DNA from: Candidatus Symbiobacter sp.
GTDB lineage: Bacteria; Pseudomonadota; Alphaproteobacteria; Elsterales; Elsteraceae
Reading direction: 5' to 3'
Length of the DNA stretch: 15,125 nt
NCBI GenBank assembly: GCA_030054015.1
Contig: JASGCR010000021.1
Coordinates: forward strand, 1 to 15,125
Under the pieces are notes generated by a model. That model had not been told where the DNA came from. It did not search any database and saw only the letters and a program-made list of their open reading frames with translations. Positions 7,694-12,712 of this stretch are shown piece after piece. The position numbers were made by a program, and so were the translations under genes. Positions within the stretch are counted from its first letter, which is position 1. Each line of letters begins with the position of its first letter.

Positions 7694-8221
7694 ATGGCGA
7701 TATGGCGTATTCATCATGGAAAAGATTATTGGCAAGAATCAGAGATTAATTTTTGCCTAGAGCAGAATATTGTCGTCATCGGCGGAGATGATGATGACCT
7801 ATTTTCTGATATTAAAGTCGGCGAATCGATGGTATTATTCAGCAATGTTATGCACGACACACACAAACCATTAGTCGTTGGGAAAATTTGCTCCGATCAG
7901 AACTTTGTCGAAGAGTGCAAGAATATTAATGATAGGTTAGTGGCTAAATCAGATTGGCGTTACAGGTACTTCACGCCGATTTTGTACCCGATTATACATA
8001 AACTTGAGGATATTGACACTTCATTAATTGGTGGCCCAAGGAAGTTAGCAAATTTAGAAAATGAAACAAATGCAGGAACATTTGAAAAGGAAGTTTTAAT
8101 TCCGGTGTTTGGCGTATCCAAGGCAATGCTATACGAGATAAATAAAGGAAATATAATTATTAATAGGTTGAGGAATATCGGCCACCCACCATCCCCAGCA
8201 ACAAAGCCAATATCTTATTAA
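7694..8221 (+). CDS. Hypothetical protein, possible PUA/EVE-like domain, probably altered at its 3' end
   Basis: I do not recognise this 175-residue protein with certainty. It opens MAIWRIHHGKDYW, then NIVVIGGD and DIKVGESMVLFSN, then VVGKI. This pattern (WRI..G, a GE-type turn before a beta strand, a VG strand) resembles the start of EVE/PUA-like folds that bind modified bases in DNA or RNA, but that is a weak, eye-based match. The start has a good ribosome site (GGGAGA) 7 bases before the ATG. Codon use is AT-rich and unlike the neighbours, suggesting acquisition. The last 20 or so codons are antisense to the convergent toxin gene, and the composition changes at about 8170, so the original C-terminus was probably lost and replaced. 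Confidence 0.65.
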   Translation: MAIWRIHHGKDYWQESEINFCLEQNIVVIGGDDDDLFSDIKVGESMVLFSNVMHDTHKPLVVGKICSDQNFVEECKNINDRLVAKSDWRYRYFTPILYPIIHKLEDIDTSLIGGPRKLANLENETNAGTFEKEVLIPVFGVSKAMLYEINKGNIIINRLRNIGHPPSPATKPISY

Positions 8222-8510
8222 CCTCGGCCAAATCCGATGGACTCATGTCACCGATTTTTTTGCCAAATCTCGATTTTTTTACGGCGCGGATTTTATCGAC
8301 CATGACCAGGCTGGGACTTTGCAATCCATTTTGATTATCCGGGTTAATGCGTACTCTGTGCGGGGTCATTATTGTGAGGTCACTGGTCAAAACACTCACC
8401 ACCACCGACTCCGTGACCGAAAAATCAACCGCCTGCAAAATGACACTTGGTCGTGGTTTATTGGTGTATTCACCACTGCCAGATACCGTCCAGATTTCCC
8501 CCCGCTTCAT
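8160..8510 (-). CDS. mazF: MazF/PemK-family toxin (module 2)
   Basis: A second MazF-type endoribonuclease, 116 residues, with the MKRGEIW start, NKPRP (likely catalytic Arg20), SVLTSD (likely catalytic Thr42) and QSPSLVMVDKI. It is diverged from the module 1 toxin, so this is not a recent duplication. The family usually ends near the LLLGM segment. Here about ten more residues (VGGRYSSTY) follow, encoded in DNA shared with the convergent hypothetical gene, which marks a junction there. Its ATG shares the A of the antitoxin stop codon (TAATG), so the two are translationally coupled. The catalytic residues are intact. Confidence 0.9.
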   Translation of the reverse strand: MKRGEIWTVSGSGEYTNKPRPSVILQAVDFSVTESVVVSVLTSDLTIMTPHRVRINPDNQNGLQSPSLVMVDKIRAVKKSRFGKKIGDMSPSDLAEVNKILALLLGMVGGRYSSTY

Positions 8511-8818
8511 TAAATTTCTTCCTCATCGCCCAGGGAATCAAGAAACGCCATTACCTCAATCTCGTGTGGGTCGCCCTCTAACTCACGCGCCCGTTTCGCG
8601 GCAAGGGCATGAAATTCGGCCACGGTTTTCACGCCAAGGCGATCAAAAACCGACTTAAAATGCTCATATTCTCTTTTTTTCCGTTCCTGGTCCTGTTCCA
8701 CCAAATGGCACAGATAGGCACTGGTGGAATCGTAACCACCCAAAGCAATCTGCGCCTCGATCCATTGCTGTAATGGATTTGGCACGTCAATGCTGACATG
8801 GGCTAAAGATGCTGTCAT
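8510..8818 (-). CDS. ParD-like ribbon-helix-helix antitoxin paired with the MazF toxin (module 2)
   Basis: A 102-residue antitoxin. The first 45 residues (VSIDVPNPLQQWIEAQIALG, then YDSTSAYL) follow the ParD pattern of a beta strand and two helices that dimerise to bind operator DNA. ParD proteins normally pair with ParE-type toxins, but the partner here, by position and coupling, is MazF-like. The C-terminal tail is long, charged and ends IEVMAFLDSLGDEEEI. Its AFLDSL core resembles the AFIDAL tail of the module 1 antitoxin and may be the MazF-binding segment. The ATG follows a strong AGGAGA ribosome site. An inverted repeat overlaps the predicted promoter upstream. Confidence 0.82.
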   Translation of the reverse strand: MTASLAHVSIDVPNPLQQWIEAQIALGGYDSTSAYLCHLVEQDQERKKREYEHFKSVFDRLGVKTVAEFHALAAKRARELEGDPHEIEVMAFLDSLGDEEEI

Positions 8819-8872
8819 AATGCTCTCCTAAATTTTCATTGATGCCAACAAAGGCAGCTAAATCCCACATAA

Positions 8873-8902
8873 ATAATGACATTAAATCTGGGAAAAAGTC
8901 AA
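8873..8902 (-). promoter_or_regulatory. Promoter and candidate operator of toxin-antitoxin module 2
   Basis: On the minus strand, TTGACT at 8897-8902 and CATTAT at 8873-8878 are separated by 18 bases. The -10 overlaps a perfect palindrome TAATGACATTA at 8874-8884. A further TCCCA/TGGGA pair (8863-8867 and 8889-8893) brackets it slightly off-centre. A short palindrome on the promoter fits a ribbon-helix-helix autorepressor. Confidence 0.5.
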
Positions 8903-8921
8903 ACCAAGCCAACCAACCGCC

Positions 8922-9305
8922 CTACCCCTTTGCCGCTTGGCGACTCCCTTGCCGAGCCGACGACAAATCATGCGCCGCCAAATAATCGCGCAAGGCATCC
9001 GTCACCACCTGGTTGAGCGACACCCCTAACCGCGCCGCCAACAACGCCGCGCCCTGGTGCAATTCGGGGCCGGGACGCAGGTTAAAACTACCCTTGAACG
9101 GCAGATTGGCCTCGCGCCCCTCGGACGCACAAGCCTCCAAATAATCCTCCACGGCGGCGTGAAAGGCGGGTTTGACTTCCTTGGCCGTCTCCGCCTCCCA
9201 TGTCACCAGATCAGAAATAAACGCCAACCGCCCGTGAAACACCTCGTCTTCGGGGCTATAGTCAATCGTCGTGAAATAACCACGATATTGCAAAGTTTCG
9301 TTCAT
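8922..9305 (-). CDS. hicB: HicB-family antitoxin
   Basis: A 127-residue antitoxin of the HicAB system, which neutralises HicA by direct binding and represses its own operon. The N-terminal RNase H-like HicB domain is visible as YRGYFTTIDY, EVFHGRLAFISDLVTWEAET and AVEDYLEACASEG. After about residue 75, a linker leads to a C-terminal ribbon-helix-helix region with SLNQVVTDAL. Residues KGSFNLRPGPELH, before that helix, are a well-known HicB-family stretch. The start ATG overlaps the HicA stop codon by four bases (9302-9305), so translation is coupled. The order is toxin first, as usual for hicAB. Confidence 0.92.
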   Translation of the reverse strand: MNETLQYRGYFTTIDYSPEDEVFHGRLAFISDLVTWEAETAKEVKPAFHAAVEDYLEACASEGREANLPFKGSFNLRPGPELHQGAALLAARLGVSLNQVVTDALRDYLAAHDLSSARQGSRQAAKG

Positions 9306-9556
9306 AATAATCCCTCTTTATCTAAAACCTCGGTGATGTAATCAATCAGGTACAATTTCACCCGATTGCCAGGGTGGGGTTTGTGCAAATACAAACTAAC
9401 GGCAAATTCATGGCTGAATCTACGGCGTGACCCTCCCGTTTTACCCGTCTTATCCTCACGATACCCCACCCCTTCGAGCAATTTTACCAATTCGTCCCAG
9501 GTAAAGTCCTTTGGCCGCGACAGAAACCGATCCTCCAACTTCTCCCGTTGAGACAT
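9302..9556 (-). CDS. hicA: HicA-family toxin
   Basis: An 84-residue mRNA interferase toxin with a double-stranded-RNA-binding-like fold. It belongs to the HicA subgroup that starts with S.REKLEDRFL and has KDFTWDELVKLLEGVGY, GGSRRRF and LHKPHPG. In classical HicA the active-site histidine lies in a GSH motif; here that position reads GSR, and the conserved histidines are in HKPHPG, as in other members of this subgroup as I recall them. A good ribosome site (GAGGGC) precedes the ATG. A 22-bp palindrome lies 47 bases upstream of it, over the predicted -35. Confidence 0.9.
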   Translation of the reverse strand: MSQREKLEDRFLSRPKDFTWDELVKLLEGVGYREDKTGKTGGSRRRFSHEFAVSLYLHKPHPGNRVKLYLIDYITEVLDKEGLL

Positions 9557-9579
9557 ATTTTTGCCCTCTTTATTTTGCG

Positions 9580-9624
9580 AGTTTACAACGAACCTGAATC
9601 ATTTGCAACTAACTTTAGTTGCAA
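9580..9624 (-). promoter_or_regulatory. hicAB promoter with 22-bp palindromic operator
   Basis: The palindrome at 9603-9624 has perfect 10-bp arms, TTGCAACTAA and TTAGTTGCAA, with a CT centre. On the minus strand its edge forms a -35-like TTGCAA (9603-9608), followed after 17 bases by TAAACT (9580-9585). A palindrome over the -35 fits autorepression by HicB. It lies only 18 bases past the aminotransferase stop, but it is AT-rich and lacks a T-tract, so it is unlikely to be a terminator. Confidence 0.6.
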
Positions 9625-9642
9625 CATTGGGATCAGAAAAAC

Positions 9643-10845
9643 CTACACCAACGCTCCCGCCGCCTTGGTGATCCGCCGCATCGCCTCCTCAAGCTCCGCC
9701 ATTGCCGAGGCATAGGAAATGCGGAAATAAGGCGATAATCCAAACGCGGTGCCAGGCACCACCGCCACCCCCTCGGCATCCAACAAATAATCGGCGAAAT
9801 CCATATCGGATTTAATCACTTTGCCATCGGGGGTTTTGCGACCAATTGCGCCGGCGCATGACGGGTACACATAAAAAGCACCCTCTGGCGTGATACAGGA
9901 CAGACCAGGCGCCTTATTCAACGCCGCCACACAAAAATCGCGGCGTTTTTGGAACGATTCATTGCGCGCACCCATAAAATCCAAACCGCCATTTAACGCC
10001 GCCACCGCCGCCGCTTGGCTGACCGAGGACGGATTCGACGTCGATTGCGATTGCACCATCGCCATCGCCTTGATCAAGGGGGCGGGGCCGCCAGCATAGC
10101 CAATCCGCCAGCCGGTCATGGCATAGGATTTCGACACGCCGTTACAGGTCAAAACCCGATCCGCCAATCGCGGTTCAACCGCCGCAATCGCGTTGAATTT
10201 CCAGCCGTCAAAGGTGATATGTTCGTAAATATCATCGGCCATGACATAGACATGGGGATGATTTAACAAAACCGCCGCCAAAGCCGCCAATTCATCGCGG
10301 CTATAACCCATGCCGGTGGGGTTAGAGGGCGAGTTTAAGATCAGCCATTTGGTTTTGGGGGTAATCGCTTGCGCCAAGGCCGAGGCGGTTAATTTAAACC
10401 CCGCATTTTCGCCGCAAGCGACGGTCACGGGTACGCCCTCGGCCAATTCCACCATGTCAGGGTACGACACCCAATAAGGCGCGGGGATGATGACTTCATC
10501 ACCAGGCGACAGACTCGCCATCAGGGCATTATAAAGAATTTGTTTGCCGCCCGTGCCGACGCTGATCTGATCTTTGCCATAGACCAGGCCATTTTCGCGT
10601 TTGAATTTATCGCTGATGGCTTGTTTCAGGGCGGGGGTGCCATCGACATCGGTATATTTGGTTTCGCCGCGGCGAATGGCGGCAATTGCCGCTTCCTTTA
10701 TCGCGTCGGGCGTGTCAAAATCGGGTTCACCGGCGGACAGAGCGATAATATCGCGTCCGGCTTGCTTTAAGGCGCGGGCTTTGCCACTAATGGCAATGGT
10801 GGGCGAGGGTTTAATCCGCGCCAAGCGGGCTGCGAGTAAAGTCAT
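9643..10845 (-). CDS. PLP-dependent aspartate aminotransferase (class I, I-gamma type)
   Basis: A cytosolic fold-type I aminotransferase, most like the aspartate (or aspartate/prephenate) aminotransferases of proteobacteria, which interconvert oxaloacetate and aspartate using glutamate. Numbering from Met at 10845 (400 residues), visible signatures are SAGEPDFDTP near 37-46, the PLP-phosphate region VGTGGKQ near 96-102 and SPSNPTG with Asn175. ADDIYE gives Asp204 for the pyridine nitrogen. SKSYAMTGWRIGY holds the Schiff-base Lys239 and Arg247. YFRISYA near the C-terminus contains the substrate-carboxylate arginine. The frame is open back to an ATG at 10914, but the extra 23 residues are not family-like and lie in the divergent promoter region, so 10845 is preferred. 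Substrate specificity could be broader. Confidence 0.9.
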   Translation of the reverse strand: MTLLAARLARIKPSPTIAISGKARALKQAGRDIIALSAGEPDFDTPDAIKEAAIAAIRRGETKYTDVDGTPALKQAISDKFKRENGLVYGKDQISVGTGGKQILYNALMASLSPGDEVIIPAPYWVSYPDMVELAEGVPVTVACGENAGFKLTASALAQAITPKTKWLILNSPSNPTGMGYSRDELAALAAVLLNHPHVYVMADDIYEHITFDGWKFNAIAAVEPRLADRVLTCNGVSKSYAMTGWRIGYAGGPAPLIKAMAMVQSQSTSNPSSVSQAAAVAALNGGLDFMGARNESFQKRRDFCVAALNKAPGLSCITPEGAFYVYPSCAGAIGRKTPDGKVIKSDMDFADYLLDAEGVAVVPGTAFGLSPYFRISYASAMAELEEAMRRITKAAGALV

Positions 10846-10947
10846 GATAGGGTTTACTTTCTTAGCGTTAAATCGGGTGACAATGGGTTCAACATAGATG
10901 GGTAATTTTAACATCTTTTGGTCAAAAAGGTTAAGGGGGTACGCAAA
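10846..10947. promoter_or_regulatory. Divergent intergenic region between aminotransferase and GST operon
   Basis: These 102 bases separate two outward-reading genes and must carry at least one promoter for each side. I see TTGACC on the minus strand (about 10919-10924), but no -10 at proper spacing is convincing on either strand. The plus side ends with AAGGGGGT, the ribosome site of the GST gene. Confidence 0.4.
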
Positions 10948-11643
10948 ATGCCACGCTATGAACTCGTTATAGGCAACATGAATTACTCATCATGGTCGAT
11001 GCGGGCGGGATTGGTCATGGCCGCCAGTGGGGAAGATTGTCAGCAAACCGCCATTCAACTGCGCCAGCCCGATACTGAGGCCAAGATTCGCCATTATTCC
11101 CCATCGGGCAAGGTACCCTGCCTGATTGATCACCAGACCAAAACACCCGATGGCAAACCCCTGGCAATTTGGGACAGTTTGGCGATTGCCGAATATATGG
11201 CTGAAAACCACCCTGAGGCCCATTTATGGCCGCGTGATGCCTCCGCCCGCGCCATCGCCCGTGCCGTCACCGCCGAAATGCATAGTGGCTTTACGGCTCT
11301 GCGTACCCAATGCCCGATGAACATCCGTCGCCGCGTGGCGGGTTTTGTCCCCACTCCCGACACCGCCAAAGACATTGCCCGCATCACCCAACTCTGGCAA
11401 AATTGCCAAAGCGAATTTGCCCAATCTGAATTTACCCAGGGGGGGAAATTTCTGTTTGGCCCCGCCCCCACGATTGCCGATTGGTTTTATGCGCCGGTCG
11501 TGTCGCGTTTTGTCACTTATGGTATTGAACTTGATGCCGCCGCGCGTGACTATGTGGCGGCGATGGTGGCGCATCCGATCATGGCACGCTGGCTCGCCAA
11601 TGCCCAAGCCGAGGCCTGGAGTATTCCGGTTTATGACGATTAA
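10948..11643 (+). CDS. Glutathione S-transferase family protein
   Basis: A 231-residue cytosolic GST. The thioredoxin-like N-terminal domain contains NYSSWSMR (residues 11-18), with the serine cluster that would activate glutathione. SGKVPCLI carries the cis-proline and WDSLAIAEY the Ser that contacts the gamma-glutamyl group. The helical C-terminal domain includes TIADWFYAPVVSRF. The start at 10948 follows AAGGGGGT; an earlier in-frame ATG at 10918 lacks a site. Likely roles are conjugation or reduction of electrophiles; the substrate is unknown. Its 3' end overlaps lpxD by 11 bases, so it heads a three-gene coupled operon. Confidence 0.9.
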   Translation: MPRYELVIGNMNYSSWSMRAGLVMAASGEDCQQTAIQLRQPDTEAKIRHYSPSGKVPCLIDHQTKTPDGKPLAIWDSLAIAEYMAENHPEAHLWPRDASARAIARAVTAEMHSGFTALRTQCPMNIRRRVAGFVPTPDTAKDIARITQLWQNCQSEFAQSEFTQGGKFLFGPAPTIADWFYAPVVSRFVTYGIELDAAARDYVAAMVAHPIMARWLANAQAEAWSIPVYDD

Positions 11644-12712
11644 TGAGATTAGTCCTGGCATCGAGATCACGCATTTGGCGGATTTGTGCCAATGCCGGGT
11701 GGTTTTGCCCAAAACTTCGCCGCAACCCAACGCCGCCGCCAGTGTCATTAAGCGGGTGGCCGCGCTGGGCCAGGCGGGGGCGGGCGATGTCGCTTTTTAC
11801 GGCGATGAAGCCCACCGCGCCCAGGCCCAATCTTGCCAGGCCACCGCCCTCATCACCTCGGACAAATTGGCGGCAGATTTGGCGGCAAGTTCGGTCCTAT
11901 TGTTGATTTCACCGATGCCACGCCTGGCTTATGTGCAGGCGGCTTTGCGCTTGCATCCCGAACCGCCCCTCACCCCCAACATCGCCGCTACCGCTTTGAT
12001 CGCGGCCTCCGCCACCCTCGGAAAAAATTGCCGCATTGATGAAGGGGCGGTGATTGGCGAGAATGTGCAGTTAGGCGAAAATTCTTGGGTCGGAGCCCAT
12101 GTGGTGATTGGCGACGGGGTCAAAATCGGCAAAAATGCCCGCATCCACCCCAATGGCAGCATCAGCCACGCCCGCATTGGCGATGATTTCACGTTATTTC
12201 CCAACAGTATGATCGGCAGGCCGGGGTTTGGCTTTGTGGATCGGCGGCACTTGCCGCGCCCGCCTGACACGCCCGTGCCGCCGCCGGGCCTGGTGCGCAT
12301 TCCGCAACTGGGCGGGGTGATTATCGGGCATCAGGTCGAAATTGGTGCCACCAGCACGGTGGATCGCGGTACGCTGGGCGATACCGTGATTGGCGATGGC
12401 TGTAAAATCGATAATGGGGTGCAAATCGCCCATAATTGCCAATTGGGACGCATGTGTATTTTGACCGGGCATGTCGGCTTGGCGGGCAGTGTCACCTTGG
12501 GCGATGGGGTGGTTTTGGGCGGCGGGGTGGTGGTTTCCGACCATGTGTCCATTGGCGACGGCGCCCAGATTGCGATGGGGAGTTTCGTCGCCCGCAATGT
12601 TGCCGCCAAAGCAAAAATGGGCGGTACGCCCGCCATGCCGATCCGCCAATGGCATCGGCTTAACCTAAAATTGGCCGCATGGCTAAGGGAAGGGAAAGAT
12701 GTCCCAACCTAA
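11633..12712 (+). CDS. lpxD: UDP-3-O-acylglucosamine N-acyltransferase LpxD
   Basis: This is the third enzyme of lipid A synthesis. It transfers a 3-hydroxyacyl chain from acyl-ACP to the amine of UDP-3-O-acyl-glucosamine in the cytoplasm as a trimer. The 359 residues comprise an N-terminal uridine-binding domain (about 1-110), then a left-handed beta-helix of hexapeptide repeats (from about 120: IAASATLG, VIGENVQLGENSWVG and so on). Specific signatures are GRPGFGF near 196-202, IPQLGGVIIG near 223-232, VDRGTLGDTVIG and IAHNCQ, with His267 as the likely catalytic base. The C-terminal helix KLAAWLREGK follows. The frame is open far upstream in the GST gene, but ATG 11633, just before the GST stop, matches the family N-terminus. 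It overlaps mutL by 14 bases. In many proteobacteria lpxD sits in the bamA-fabZ-lpxA-lpxB cluster, so this placement is less usual. Confidence 0.95.
   Translation: MTINEISPGIEITHLADLCQCRVVLPKTSPQPNAAASVIKRVAALGQAGAGDVAFYGDEAHRAQAQSCQATALITSDKLAADLAASSVLLLISPMPRLAYVQAALRLHPEPPLTPNIAATALIAASATLGKNCRIDEGAVIGENVQLGENSWVGAHVVIGDGVKIGKNARIHPNGSISHARIGDDFTLFPNSMIGRPGFGFVDRRHLPRPPDTPVPPPGLVRIPQLGGVIIGHQVEIGATSTVDRGTLGDTVIGDGCKIDNGVQIAHNCQLGRMCILTGHVGLAGSVTLGDGVVLGGGVVVSDHVSIGDGAQIAMGSFVARNVAAKAKMGGTPAMPIRQWHRLNLKLAAWLREGKDVPT

Noticed and set aside
9603..9624. Intrinsic terminator of the aminotransferase gene
   Set aside because: The stem is AT-rich and no T-tract follows on the minus strand; its position on the hicAB -35 favours an operator.
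10846..10914. 23-codon N-terminal extension of the aminotransferase
   Set aside because: The extra residues do not fit the family N-terminus and no ribosome site precedes the ATG at 10914.
11345..11632. 96-codon N-terminal extension of lpxD
   Set aside because: It lies wholly inside the GST gene in another frame and is not LpxD-like. The start at 11633 gives a normal-length LpxD.
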